Shown piece after piece: positions 43,837-52,629 of a DNA stretch of 64,000 bases (position 1 is its first letter; every line of letters starts with the position of its first letter). Origin of the DNA: Candidatus Limiplasma pullicola (lineage in GTDB: Bacteria > Bacillota > Clostridia > Christensenellales > Aristaeellaceae); contig DVIV01000001.1 in assembly GCA_018710985.1 (NCBI GenBank), positions 82,388 to 146,387 of the forward strand, read 5' to 3'. The notes below the pieces were generated by a model, which was given only the letters and a program-made list of their open reading frames with translations, had not been told where the DNA came from and did no database searches. The position numbers and the translations under genes were made by a program.

Positions 43837-44754
43837 TCAGCCGGCGATGGTCTGCGCGATCTGCGCGCCGGTCAGGCCGTACTCGGCCAGCACTTCCATG
43901 GCCTTGCCGGACTGGCCGAAGCAGTCCTGCACGCCAATCTTTTTGAAGCTGCACGCCACGCCGCCGCTGAGGAGGACGTCGGCCACGGCGTCGCCCAGGC
44001 CGCCGATGACGGAATGCTCCTCCACCGTGTAGACGCGCTTGCACTTGGCTGCATAGGCGCGCACCAGCTCCGCGTCGATGGGCTTGATGGTATGGAGGTT
44101 GACGATGGCGGGGTTCATGCCCTTCTGACGGAGCAGCTCCGCCGCCTTAAGGCACTCATTGACCATGATGCCGCAGGTGAAGAGCACCGCGTCGCTGCCG
44201 TCCACGATCACATTGCCCTTGCCGATGGTGAAGGGCATGGGATCAAACACGGGGGTCGCCAGGCGGGCCAGGCGCAGGTACACCGGGCCGTCCATCTCGG
44301 CGGCGGCCTTCACGGCCTGATAGGTCTCGTTGGCGTCGCAGGGGCAGATGACGGTCATGCCGGGCAGCACGCGCATGAGCGCGATATCCTCAATGGCCTG
44401 ATGGCTGCCGCCGTCCTCGCCCACGGTGACGCCCGCGTGGGTAAAGGCCATCTTGACGTTGAAGTGCGGATAGCAAATGCCGTTGCGGATCTGGTCATAG
44501 CTGCGGCCGGCGAACACGGCGAACGTGGAGCAGAAGGGAATCAGCCCCATGCGGGACATGCCGGCCGCCATGTCCACCATGTTGGCCTCGGCGATGCCGG
44601 CGTTGAAGTGACGGTCGGGGAACTCCTTGGCAAAGGTCAGCGTCATCGTGGCGTGGGAAAGGTCCGCGTCCAGCACCACGATCTTGTCATTCTCATGGCC
44701 CAGCTTGGCCAGCGCCTCGCCATAGGCCGCGCGGGTGGCTTTTGTTTCACTCAT
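43837..44754 (-). CDS. Transketolase, C-terminal subunit
   Basis: A 305-residue protein holding the pyrimidine-binding and C-terminal domains of transketolase (VLDADLSHATMTLTFAKEFPDRHFNAGIAEANMVDMAAGMS, then THAGVTVGEDGGSHQAIEDIALMR). It forms the active thiamine enzyme with the N-terminal subunit encoded 3 bases upstream. The split form is common in Clostridia and works in the non-oxidative pentose phosphate route or pentose breakdown. Confidence 0.93.
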   Translation of the reverse strand: MSETKATRAAYGEALAKLGHENDKIVVLDADLSHATMTLTFAKEFPDRHFNAGIAEANMVDMAAGMSRMGLIPFCSTFAVFAGRSYDQIRNGICYPHFNVKMAFTHAGVTVGEDGGSHQAIEDIALMRVLPGMTVICPCDANETYQAVKAAAEMDGPVYLRLARLATPVFDPMPFTIGKGNVIVDGSDAVLFTCGIMVNECLKAAELLRQKGMNPAIVNLHTIKPIDAELVRAYAAKCKRVYTVEEHSVIGGLGDAVADVLLSGGVACSFKKIGVQDCFGQSGKAMEVLAEYGLTGAQIAQTIAG

Positions 44755-44757
44755 GGT

Positions 44758-45570
44758 TCAACCCTCCAGTTCTTTGAGCGCTTGAGCGCGCTGCTCTTCG
44801 TTGGGGGCCTTGCCATGCCAGCCCACCTGATCTTCCATGAAGCTGACGCCCTTGCCCTTGTGCGTATGGCACAGAATCAGCGTGGGCTTGCCCTTCATCG
44901 GAGGGATTTTCAACGCCGCGATCACGGCTTCGATATCATTGCCGTCCCCAAGCTCGATCACGCGGTAGCCGAAGGCGGTGAACTTGGCGTTCAGGTCGCC
45001 CAGGCTCATCACCTCATCGTTGCTGCCATCGATCTGCAGGCCGTTGTTGTCCACCAGCACGGTCAGGTTGTCCAGGCCGTAATGCGCCGCGGCCATGGAG
45101 GCCTCCCACACCAGGCCCTCCTGCAGTTCGCCGTCGCCGCAGATGGCATACACATGGCATGGATTGTTCGTGGCCTTGGCGCCCAGCGCCATGCCCACGG
45201 CAATCGAGATGCCCTGGCCCAGCGATCCCGTCGAAGCGTCCACGCCCGGGCACTTCTTGGCGTCGGGATGGCCCTGGAGGATGCTGTGCAGCTGGCGGAA
45301 GTTCTTGAACTCCTCCGTGCTGAAGTATCCCTTTTCCCCCAGCACGCCATAGAGCGCAGGCGCCGCGTGTCCCTTGGAGAGCACCAGGCGGTCGCGCGTC
45401 GGGTCCGAGGGGTTCTTGGGGTCGACGTTCATCACGTCAAAGTACAGCGCCACCAGCATCTCCACCGCCGAAAGCGAGCCGCCCGGATGCCCGGAGCCCG
45501 CGTTTGCCGTCATGTTGATGATGTCGCGCCGCACCTGGGTACAGATGTTTTTAAGGGCTGGCGTATCCAT
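44758..45570 (-). CDS. Transketolase, N-terminal subunit
   Basis: A 270-residue protein with the thiamine-diphosphate-binding part: GSGHPGGSLSAVEML, LSKGHAAPALYGVL, the TPP motif GDGELQEGLVWEAS and the NN of VDNNGLQIDG. The ATG at 45570 follows GGGAGG by 11 bases; upstream in-frame starts lie ahead of this site. A strong promoter precedes it. Confidence 0.93.
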   Translation of the reverse strand: MDTPALKNICTQVRRDIINMTANAGSGHPGGSLSAVEMLVALYFDVMNVDPKNPSDPTRDRLVLSKGHAAPALYGVLGEKGYFSTEEFKNFRQLHSILQGHPDAKKCPGVDASTGSLGQGISIAVGMALGAKATNNPCHVYAICGDGELQEGLVWEASMAAAHYGLDNLTVLVDNNGLQIDGSNDEVMSLGDLNAKFTAFGYRVIELGDGNDIEAVIAALKIPPMKGKPTLILCHTHKGKGVSFMEDQVGWHGKAPNEEQRAQALKELEG

Positions 45571-45659
45571 ACTACACAGTACCTCCCATGCTGATGTTCC
45601 GATCCCTCCCGGCGGGGAAGGGATTTGCTTATGTGACACGTCAAAGAATCGTGCCATTT

Positions 45660-45688
45660 ACTATACCACAGCGCGGAATGGTTGTCAA
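45660..45688 (-). promoter_or_regulatory. Promoter of the transketolase operon
   Basis: On the minus strand TTGACA (45688-45683), a 17-base spacer and TATAGT (45665-45660) leave a leader of about 85 bases before the ATG at 45570. The leader holds a small hairpin (CCCTTCC/GGGAGGG-like near 45605-45626). Confidence 0.88.
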
Positions 45689-45737
45689 TTCCGGGGCGCC
45701 CGGAGCGGCGTGCGGCAAAATCCGCCCCCTCTGCCTA

Positions 45738-45767
45738 TTGATTATTCCCTCCGTTCCAGCGTATAAT
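45738..45767 (+). promoter_or_regulatory. Promoter of the murC operon
   Basis: TTGATT (45738-45743), an 18-base spacer and a perfect TATAAT (45762-45767) stand 79 bases before the ATG at 45847. It is divergent from the transketolase promoter. Confidence 0.8.
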
Positions 45768-45846
45768 ATCATCGGTATATTTTGCAAGCGCGTTTGGCTT
45801 CCGGATGAAGCCAAGCCGCGCCTGTTGAGGAGACGGGGGATCAAGG

Positions 45847-47262
45847 ATGACCGTACCGCATATCCGGGACTATCAGGGCAAGCGCATCCACATGATCGGC
45901 ATCGGCGGGTCCAGCATGAGCGGACTGGCGCAGATGCTTAGGGAAAAGGGCTACATCGTTTCCGGGTCAGACAATCTGGAAACCTATACGACCCGGCATC
46001 TGCGGGACGACCTGCACATTCCCGTCACCATCGGTCACCGCGCCGAAAACGTGCACGGCGCGGACCTGGTGGTCTATACCGTGGCCATTTTGCCCGACAA
46101 CCCCGAGCGCGTGGAGCTGGAGCGCCTGGGCCTGCCGTCCATTGAGCGGGCCACGCTGCTGGGCCAGCTGATGGAGGGGTTTGACACCGCCATCGGCGTA
46201 TGCGGCGCGCACGGCAAGACCACCACCACCTCCATGCTCTCCCAGGTGCTCATGGAGTGCGGCATGGACCCCTCCATCCACATCGGCGGGTCGCTGGACT
46301 TTATCGGCGGCAGCACGCGCATCGGAAGGAGCGGCATGTTTGTGGCCGAGGCGTGCGAGTTCAACGCCAGCTTCCTCCACCTGCGTCCCACCGTAGCCGT
46401 GGTTCTCAACATCGACGCCGACCACCTCGACTTTTACCGCGACATCGACCACATCGAGGAAACCTTCGGCAAGTTCCTCGCGCTCCTGCCCCCCGACGGC
46501 ACCGCCATCGGAAACGGCGACGACCCGCGCATTCTGCGCCTGTTTTCCGCGCTGTCCGTGCGGCGGCTCACCTTTGGTCTGGGCGAGGGATGCGACTACA
46601 CGCCGGGCCGCCTGACCTATGACGAATTCGGCCACGCCTCCTTCGACCTGTGCTTCCATGGCGATGTGCTGGGGCATATCGCCCTCGAGGTGCCGGGCGA
46701 GTTCCAGGTCTATAACGCTCTGGCCGCGCTGGCCTGCGCCCACAGCCAGGGTGCGGACATGGCCATGGCCTGCCATGCCATGAACGAGTTCAAGGGCGCA
46801 CACCGCCGCTTTGAGCTGACCGGCGAGGTGGAGGGCGTCAAGCTCTACCACGACTACGGCCACAATCCCACCGAGATGCGCAACGTCCTCTCCGTGGCCC
46901 GCCTCCAGCCGCACGGCCGCCTGTGGGCGGTGATGCAGCCGCACACCTACAGCCGCGTCAAGCGCCTCTTTGACGACTACCTCACCTGCACCGAGGCCGC
47001 CGACTTCACGCTGGTAACCGACATCTACGCCGCCCGCGAGAAGGACCCCGGCGACATCAAGGCCAGCCAGATCGTCGAGGGCATGCGCGCCCACGGTGTC
47101 GACGCCGTGCACACCCCCACCTTTGACGATACCGAGGCCTACCTGCGCGCCCACTGGCAGCCCGGCGACCTGGTGCTCACCATGGGCTGCGGCAACATCA
47201 ACCAGCTCAACGACCAGATCTGGGAACACGAACAAGCAAAGGAGACAAACCCGAAATGCTGA
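45847..47262 (+). CDS. murC: UDP-N-acetylmuramate--L-alanine ligase (MurC-type Mur ligase)
   Basis: A 471-residue cytosolic Mur ligase. The N-terminal Rossmann motif is HMIGIGGSSMSGLAQ, the ATP P-loop is GAHGKTTTTSM near residue 120, and the central ligand helix contains NIDADHLDFY. The C-terminal domain has HDYGHNPTEMRN and ATVMQPHTYSR-like residues. It adds L-Ala to UDP-MurNAc in peptidoglycan synthesis. GIGGSSMSG varies slightly from GIGGTGMS-type sequences, so a MurC paralogue cannot be excluded. It overlaps the following ABC-F gene by 7 bases. Confidence 0.85.
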   Translation: MTVPHIRDYQGKRIHMIGIGGSSMSGLAQMLREKGYIVSGSDNLETYTTRHLRDDLHIPVTIGHRAENVHGADLVVYTVAILPDNPERVELERLGLPSIERATLLGQLMEGFDTAIGVCGAHGKTTTTSMLSQVLMECGMDPSIHIGGSLDFIGGSTRIGRSGMFVAEACEFNASFLHLRPTVAVVLNIDADHLDFYRDIDHIEETFGKFLALLPPDGTAIGNGDDPRILRLFSALSVRRLTFGLGEGCDYTPGRLTYDEFGHASFDLCFHGDVLGHIALEVPGEFQVYNALAALACAHSQGADMAMACHAMNEFKGAHRRFELTGEVEGVKLYHDYGHNPTEMRNVLSVARLQPHGRLWAVMQPHTYSRVKRLFDDYLTCTEAADFTLVTDIYAAREKDPGDIKASQIVEGMRAHGVDAVHTPTFDDTEAYLRAHWQPGDLVLTMGCGNINQLNDQIWEHEQAKETNPKC

Positions 47263-48857
47263 CCCTCACCGACATCAGCCTCCAGTTTGCCGGCGATCTG
47301 CTCTACAAGCACGTGGATCTCATCTTCCAGCCCGATCACTGCTACGGCATCATCGGCGCCAACGGCGCGGGCAAATCGACCCTGCTTCGCATCATATCGG
47401 GTGAGCTTGCGCCCACCACGGGCAGCGTGTCCATGCGCAAGGAGGACCGCATGAGCGTGCTGGAGCAGGACCACTTCAAGTACGACGCCTTCCCCGTGAT
47501 GGACACCGTCATCATGGGCAACCGCCGCCTCTACGACATCATGAAGGAAAAGGACGCGCTCTACGCCAAGCCCGACTTCAGCGACGCCGACGGCGAGCGC
47601 GCGGCGGAGCTGGAGGGCGAGTTTGCCGAGATGAACGGCTGGGATGCCGAAACCGAGGCCGCCCAGCTCCTCAACGGCATCGGCATCCCCACCGAGCTGC
47701 ACTACGCCCAGATGGCCAGCCTCGACGGCCGCCAGAAGGTGAAGGTGCTGCTGGCGCAGGCGCTGTTTGGCCATCCCAACATCATTCTGCTGGACGAGCC
47801 CACCAACGGCCTGGACGTGGAAAGCACCGAATGGCTGGAGGACTTCCTGGTGGACTGCGACGCCATCGTGATTGTGGTCAGCCATGACCGCCACTTCCTT
47901 AACGCCGTGTGCACCAACATCGTGGACGTCGATCACGAAACCTGCAAGATGTACGCCGGCAACTACGATTTCTGGTACGAGTCCTCCACGCTCATGCAGC
48001 AGCTCATCCGCAACCAGAACAAGAAGCGCGAGGAAAAGATCAGGGATCTGCAGGAGTTCATCCGCCGCTTCAGCGCCAACAAGTCCAAGAGCCGTCAGGC
48101 CACCAGCCGCAAAAAGGTGCTCGATTCCATCCAGCTGGAGCAGATGCCCGCCTCCAGCCGCAAGTACCCCTTCGTGGGCTTTGAGCCCGAGCGCGAGGCC
48201 GGCAAGGACATCCTCTTCGTGGATGGCATCAGCAAGACCATCGACGGCGTCAAGGTGCTCGACAACGTGACCTTCACCGTCAAAAAGGGCGACAAGATCG
48301 CCTTTGTGGGCGACAACGAGGCGGGCGCGACCGCGCTGTTCCGCATTCTGGTGGGCGAGCTCAACCCCGACGAGGGCAACTTCCGCTGGGGCGTGACGAT
48401 CTCCCAGAGCTATTTTCCCAAGGACAACACGCGCTTTTTCCAGGATTTCGACGGCACGCTCATCGAGTGGCTCAGCCAGTTCTCCCACGACACCACCGAA
48501 ACCTACCTGCGCGGCTTCCTGGGCCGCATGCTCTTCAGCGGCGACGACGTCTACAAGCCCGCCAAGGTGCTCTCCGGCGGCGAGAAGGTGCGCTGCATGC
48601 TCAGCCGCCTGATGATGAGCAAGGCCAACGCCCTGCTTTTGGACCAGCCCACCGACCACCTCGACCTGGAGAGCATCACGGCGCTGTCCAACGGCCTGCA
48701 GGCCTATCCGGGCAACCTGTTCTTCGCCTCGCACGACCACCAGTTCATCGATGAAATCGCCAACCGCATCATCGAGTTCCCGCTGGGCAAGTCCGGCTGC
48801 CTGGATTACGAGGGCAACTTCGAGGACTTCCTGCAGTGGAAGCGGGGGCGCGCGTGA
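47256..48857 (+). CDS. ABC-F ATPase (YbiT-like) with one degenerate ATP site
   Basis: A 533-residue soluble protein with two ABC domains and a linker at about 240-300, and no membrane helices. Domain 1 has an intact Walker A (GANGAGKST, 34-42), Walker B with Glu 181 and switch His, but its signature reads SLDGR (155-159) for LSGGQ. Domain 2 keeps LSGGE (439-443), but its Walker A reads GDNEAGATA (352-360, no Lys) and its catalytic Glu is Gln 464 in LLLDQPTD. In the head-to-tail dimer these changes fall on the same composite site. ABC-F proteins act on ribosomes. It is encoded in one operon with murC. Confidence 0.87.
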   Translation: MLTLTDISLQFAGDLLYKHVDLIFQPDHCYGIIGANGAGKSTLLRIISGELAPTTGSVSMRKEDRMSVLEQDHFKYDAFPVMDTVIMGNRRLYDIMKEKDALYAKPDFSDADGERAAELEGEFAEMNGWDAETEAAQLLNGIGIPTELHYAQMASLDGRQKVKVLLAQALFGHPNIILLDEPTNGLDVESTEWLEDFLVDCDAIVIVVSHDRHFLNAVCTNIVDVDHETCKMYAGNYDFWYESSTLMQQLIRNQNKKREEKIRDLQEFIRRFSANKSKSRQATSRKKVLDSIQLEQMPASSRKYPFVGFEPEREAGKDILFVDGISKTIDGVKVLDNVTFTVKKGDKIAFVGDNEAGATALFRILVGELNPDEGNFRWGVTISQSYFPKDNTRFFQDFDGTLIEWLSQFSHDTTETYLRGFLGRMLFSGDDVYKPAKVLSGGEKVRCMLSRLMMSKANALLLDQPTDHLDLESITALSNGLQAYPGNLFFASHDHQFIDEIANRIIEFPLGKSGCLDYEGNFEDFLQWKRGRA

Positions 48858-49075
48858 GCGGGCCCAGGCCGGGCGTGTACCGGCATTTCAAGGGGAACCT
48901 CTATCAGCTCATCTGTACGGCCGTCCACAGCGAAACGCTGGAGCGCATGGCCGTCTACCGCCAGCTCTACGGCGACCGCACCGTGTGGGTACGCCCGCTG
49001 TCCATGTGGGACGAACCCGTGGAGCGCGACGGCTACTGCGGCCCGCGCTTCACCTGGGTGCGCGAGGAGGAATAA
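48854..49075 (+). CDS. DUF1653 small protein
   Basis: A 73-residue protein starting at the GTG at 48854, which overlaps the ABC-F stop (GTGA). It reads PGVYRHFKGNLYQLICTAVHSETLERMAVYRQLYGDRTVWVRPLSMWDE, the DUF1653 pattern of a small strand-rich domain. Function is unknown. It ends an operon closed by a hairpin. Confidence 0.85.
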   Translation: MSGPRPGVYRHFKGNLYQLICTAVHSETLERMAVYRQLYGDRTVWVRPLSMWDEPVERDGYCGPRFTWVREEE

Positions 49076-49080
49076 GCAAC

Positions 49081-49120
49081 CAGCCCGGCATTTCCCGATG
49101 GAAATGCCGGACTGGTTATT
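49081..49120 (+). terminator. Terminator after the murC operon
   Basis: The stem CCGGCATTTCC/GGAAATGCCGG (49085-49095 with 49100-49110) is extended by CAG/CTG pairs and followed by a short T-rich run. It lies between convergent genes and may act on both strands. Confidence 0.75.
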
Positions 49121-50448
49121 TAATATCCATATTTTCTGCGCTTGGCCGAGAAGCAGGCCGCCGCGACCGCCAACGCCAGCGCTTCGGCTGCGGGCACCGC
49201 CAGCCACACGCCGTCCAGCCCCATAATCCGGGGCAAAATGAGCACTGCCGCCACCTGGAACACCAGCGCCCGCAGGAACGAAATCAACGCCGAAACCGCG
49301 CCGTTGTTCAGCGCGGTAAAGAACGCCGAGCCGAAGATGCCCCCGCCCGCGAACAGGAAGGACAGCGAATAGAGCATGAAGCCGTGCCGTGTCATGGCCA
49401 GCAGCGCTTCATCGTAGCCCACGAAGATGCGGGCCAGCGGCATGGCGAGCACCTCGGCCAGCGCCGTCATGGCTGCGCTCATCGCCGCGATGATGCCCAG
49501 GCTCCGGCGGTACAGGCCCCGCAGCTCCGCCCGGTTGTCCGCGCCGAAATGATAGCTGATGACCGGCGCGCTGCCGATGGAATAGCCGATGAACACGCCC
49601 AGGAAGATGAAGTTGACATACATGATCACCCCGTAGGCGGCCACGCCGTCCTCCCCGGCCAGGCGGATGAGCTGGAAGTTGTAGAGCATGTTGACCAGCG
49701 AGAGCGAAAGGTTGGTCATCAGCTCGGAGGAGCCGTTGGTGCATACCTTGCCCAGCGCGCGCAGGTCCCACGCGGGGCGCGACAGCCGCAGCAGGCTTTG
49801 ATTGGGCGAAAGGAAGTACACAAGCGGAATGCCTCCGCCCACCAGCTGGCTGATGGCCGTGGCCGCCGCCGCGCCCTCCAGCCCCCAGCCGAAGCCCATG
49901 ATGAACAGCGCGTCCAGCGCCATGTTGGTCACCCCGGCCGCCACCGTGACCATCAGCCCCAGCCGCGGCCGCTCGGCCGTGATAAAGAAGCTCTGAAACA
50001 CGTTCTGCAGCATGAAGGCGCCCGTGGCGGGCAGCAGAATGCCGCCGTAGCGCACGCAGTCCTCCAGCATCGCCCCCTGCGCGCCCAGCGCCCCGGCCGC
50101 GGGCCTGAGCAGCGGCATGCCTGCCGCCGCGACCAGCGCGCCCATCGCCAGGGTCACCACAATCAGCATGGAAAACAGCCCGTTGGCCCTCTCCCGCTTT
50201 CCCTCGCCCAGCGTCTTGGCCACCAGCGCGCTTCCGCCCGTGCCGATCATGAAGCCCAGCGCGCCGAAGGCCATCAGAAACGGCATGATCAGGTTGATCG
50301 CCGCAAACGGCGTTTTTCCCACAAAGTTGGACACGAAAAAGCCGTCCACCACGCCGTAGATGGAGGTAAAGATCATCATCACGATAGAGGGCAGCGTAAA
50401 ACGCAGCAATCTGCGGCAGGTAAAGTGGTCCGAGAGACGAATGTTCAT
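49120..50448 (-). CDS. MATE-family multidrug/metabolite exporter
   Basis: A 442-residue protein with about twelve helices in two matching halves. It starts at the ATG at 50448, which overlaps the MarR stop by 4 bases. IYGVVDGFFVSNFVG, GFMIGTGGSALVAKTLGEGK and APVISYHFGADNRAELRGL are typical MATE stretches. It likely exports toxic cations or metabolites by Na+ or H+ exchange. Control by the overlapping MarR gene suggests induction by the exported compound. Confidence 0.9.
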   Translation of the reverse strand: MNIRLSDHFTCRRLLRFTLPSIVMMIFTSIYGVVDGFFVSNFVGKTPFAAINLIMPFLMAFGALGFMIGTGGSALVAKTLGEGKRERANGLFSMLIVVTLAMGALVAAAGMPLLRPAAGALGAQGAMLEDCVRYGGILLPATGAFMLQNVFQSFFITAERPRLGLMVTVAAGVTNMALDALFIMGFGWGLEGAAAATAISQLVGGGIPLVYFLSPNQSLLRLSRPAWDLRALGKVCTNGSSELMTNLSLSLVNMLYNFQLIRLAGEDGVAAYGVIMYVNFIFLGVFIGYSIGSAPVISYHFGADNRAELRGLYRRSLGIIAAMSAAMTALAEVLAMPLARIFVGYDEALLAMTRHGFMLYSLSFLFAGGGIFGSAFFTALNNGAVSALISFLRALVFQVAAVLILPRIMGLDGVWLAVPAAEALALAVAAACFSAKRRKYGY

Positions 50449-50903
50449 GCCTTCCCTCCGTGTTGCAGGTGGGGCAGCGCCTCCACCCGGACACGCAGAT
50501 CCTCCAGGTATTGCCGGCTCAGGCGCAGATAGGCGCTGCGGTCCTCCTCCGTCCAGCCGTTCCAGATGCTTTCCTCGGCGGCGGCTATCGGGGCCACGCG
50601 CTCGCGGCACAGCGCTTCCCCCGCCTGCGTCAGCCTGACGGGCCGGCTGCGTCCCGTGCCCGTCTCCAGGTACAATACCCCCTGCCGCTCCAGCGCGCGC
50701 AGGGCGGAGCTCACCGTCTGCCGGCTCATGCCGCAGAGCCGGGCGATCTCCGAGGGATACAGCGCGTCCTGCGCCATGTGTACGGAATAGAGAATCTGCA
50801 TCGCGCTGTCCGCCATCCCCATTTTGAACGACGCGTCGTGATACGCCCCGTAAATCTCGCCGAAAATGTGCATCAGCTGCTTCCAGCGCATATCGCGCGG
50901 CAT
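50445..50903 (-). CDS. MarR-family transcriptional regulator
   Basis: A 152-residue winged-helix protein with ALYPSEIARLCGMSRQTVSSALRALERQGVLYLETGTGRSRPVRLTQAGEALC, the DNA-binding helix-turn-helix and wing. It should repress itself and the MATE gene by binding the palindrome at 50921-50938 in the shared promoter. Confidence 0.88.
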   Translation of the reverse strand: MPRDMRWKQLMHIFGEIYGAYHDASFKMGMADSAMQILYSVHMAQDALYPSEIARLCGMSRQTVSSALRALERQGVLYLETGTGRSRPVRLTQAGEALCRERVAPIAAAEESIWNGWTEEDRSAYLRLSRQYLEDLRVRVEALPHLQHGGKA

Positions 50904-50920
50904 GTCCGACCACTCCTATC

Positions 50921-50969
50921 ATGTACGAAATCGTACATATAGGATACCCGCGCAAGAGACGGGTGTCAA
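50921..50969 (-). promoter_or_regulatory. Promoter and perfect palindromic operator of the marR-MATE operon
   Basis: On the minus strand a perfect TTGACA (50969-50964), a 17-base spacer and TATCCT (50946-50941) are followed by an 18-base perfect inverted repeat, ATGTACGA-AA-TCGTACAT (50921-50938), at the transcription start. This is the expected place for a MarR repressor. Confidence 0.85.
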
Positions 50970-50977
50970 GAGCGCGC

Positions 50978-51023
50978 TAAACATTTTGACAGCCTGTTCA
51001 TAAACATTTTGACAGCCTGTTCA
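50978..51023 (+). repeat. Two perfect 23-base tandem repeats upstream of gntP
   Basis: The 23 bases at 50978-51000 recur exactly at 51001-51023. Each unit contains the near-palindrome TGACAGCCTGTTCA. They lie just upstream of the gntP -35 element, where an activator or an up-element would sit, and 9 bases beyond the divergent marR promoter. The whole 343-base gap from 50904 to 51246 holds the two promoters, this repeat and a leader of about 180 bases with no clear gene. Confidence 0.9.
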
Positions 51024-51030
51024 TAGTCTC

Positions 51031-51059
51031 TTGTACTTTTTCGTAATCTATGTTACAAT
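51031..51059 (+). promoter_or_regulatory. Promoter of the gntP-glycerate kinase operon
   Basis: TTGTAC (51031-51036), a 17-base spacer and TACAAT (51054-51059) lie about 190 bases before the ATG at 51247. The weak -35 fits activation from the adjacent 23-base repeats. Confidence 0.65.
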
Positions 51060-51246
51060 GGCAAACAGTTTCAGAGATTTTGTCCATTTCTTATAAGGTT
51101 GCCATTGCGGATGCGCATGGCCGCGGGATTTCGGGCGGCCTGCCGCTTTCTTTCGCAGGGACTTTCCCACCCACGCCGGAACCGATCAGGGGCGCGCCCA
51201 CGCCTCTGTCATGGTAAAACCCATATCTTTCAGGAGGTGTCCTCGC

Positions 51247-52614
51247 ATGACTGGTATCCCACTGGTAATCGCATTCGTCATCGCAATCATCCTCATGATC
51301 GTCGCTATCTCCAAATGGAAGATTCATCCGTTCCTCTCCATCATGGGCGTTTCCCTGCTGCTGGCCATCGTGGCCGGGATTGACCTGACGCAGATCGCCG
51401 ACGTCATCGGCGCGGGCTTCAGCGGCACGTTTACCTCCATCGGCATCGTGATCATCCTGGGCGCCATGGTCGGGACGCTGCTGGAAAAGACGGGCGCGGC
51501 CCTCAAGATGGCGGACTGCGTCGTTAAGCTCGTGGGCAAGAAGCACCCCGAAGCCGCCATGATCATCATGGGCTGGATCGTCTCCATCCCCGTGTTCTGC
51601 GACAGCGGCTTCGTCATCCTCAACCCCATCCGCAAGGCGCTGGTGCAGCGCACCCGCAAGTCCTCCGTGGCCTGCACCGTGGCGCTTTCGATGGGCCTGT
51701 ACATTTCCCACTGCTTCATCCCGCCTACCCCCGGCCCCATCGCGGCGGCGAACACGCTGTTTGGCGTGGGTGGCCTGGGCACGGACGTCAACCTCCTGCT
51801 GGTCATGGCCATCGGCGCGGTGTGCTCCATCCTGCCGCTGATCGCCGGCTACATCTTCGCGCTCTTCATCGGCAAAAAGGTCAAGGCCAAGGATGAGCCC
51901 ACCAACGCCGAGGCCATCGGACAGACCTACGAGGAGCTGGTAGCCAGCTACGGCAAGCTCCCCGGCGCGGTCATGTCCTTCGCCCCCATCGTGGTGCCGA
52001 TCATCCTGATGGGCGTGGCCAGCGCGTTCAGCATGGCCGGCTTCAATCCCGCGATCATCGTGTTCCTGGGCAAGCCCATCATCGCGCTGGCCGTGGGCCT
52101 GATCCTGGGCGTCATCCTCATGGCCCAGTCCGGCAAGATGGGCGAATTCTACGCCCTCACGGACGATACCCTCAAGACCGTCGGACCCATCCTGTTCGTG
52201 ACCGCCGCGGGCGGCGTGCTGGGCAAGGTGATCGCCACCACCGATCTGGTCAACTTCATCACCGCCCATGCCGCCACGCTGGAAAGCCTGGGCCTGCTCT
52301 TCCCGTTCCTGCTGGCCGCCATCCTCAAGACGGCGCAGGGCAGTTCGACGGTTGCCATCACCACCAGCGCGGGCATTATCGCTCCGCTGATGATGACGCT
52401 GGGCTTTGCCACTCCGCTGGACGCGGCGCTGGTCGTCGTGGCCATCGGCGCGGGCGCCATGACCGTCTCCCATGCCAACGACAGCTACTTCTGGGTGGTC
52501 ACCAACTTCGGTGAGATGGAGCCGCAGGACGGCTACAAGACCCAGACCCTGGGCACGCTGGTCATCGGCATCGCCGCCATCATCAACGTGCTGCTGATTT
52601 CCGCCATCTTCTAA
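51247..52614 (+). CDS. GntP-family sugar-acid:H+ symporter (probable glycerate uptake)
   Basis: A 455-residue protein with about twelve helices. The ATG at 51247 follows AGGAGGTG. It carries PVFCDSGFVILNPI, HCFIPPTPGPIAAA and AQGSSTVAITTSAGI, all GntP/CitM-type signatures. GntP proteins take up gluconate or related acids with protons. A glycerate kinase gene directly downstream makes D-glycerate the most likely substrate. Confidence 0.88.
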   Translation: MTGIPLVIAFVIAIILMIVAISKWKIHPFLSIMGVSLLLAIVAGIDLTQIADVIGAGFSGTFTSIGIVIILGAMVGTLLEKTGAALKMADCVVKLVGKKHPEAAMIIMGWIVSIPVFCDSGFVILNPIRKALVQRTRKSSVACTVALSMGLYISHCFIPPTPGPIAAANTLFGVGGLGTDVNLLLVMAIGAVCSILPLIAGYIFALFIGKKVKAKDEPTNAEAIGQTYEELVASYGKLPGAVMSFAPIVVPIILMGVASAFSMAGFNPAIIVFLGKPIIALAVGLILGVILMAQSGKMGEFYALTDDTLKTVGPILFVTAAGGVLGKVIATTDLVNFITAHAATLESLGLLFPFLLAAILKTAQGSSTVAITTSAGIIAPLMMTLGFATPLDAALVVVAIGAGAMTVSHANDSYFWVVTNFGEMEPQDGYKTQTLGTLVIGIAAIINVLLISAIF

Positions 52615-52629
52615 GGCGGCGTTCCCTCC

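Noticed and set aside
45847..47262. Frameshifted or fused MurC
   Set aside because: The frame is continuous, has full length and all three Mur ligase domains, and ends with normal overlap into the next gene.
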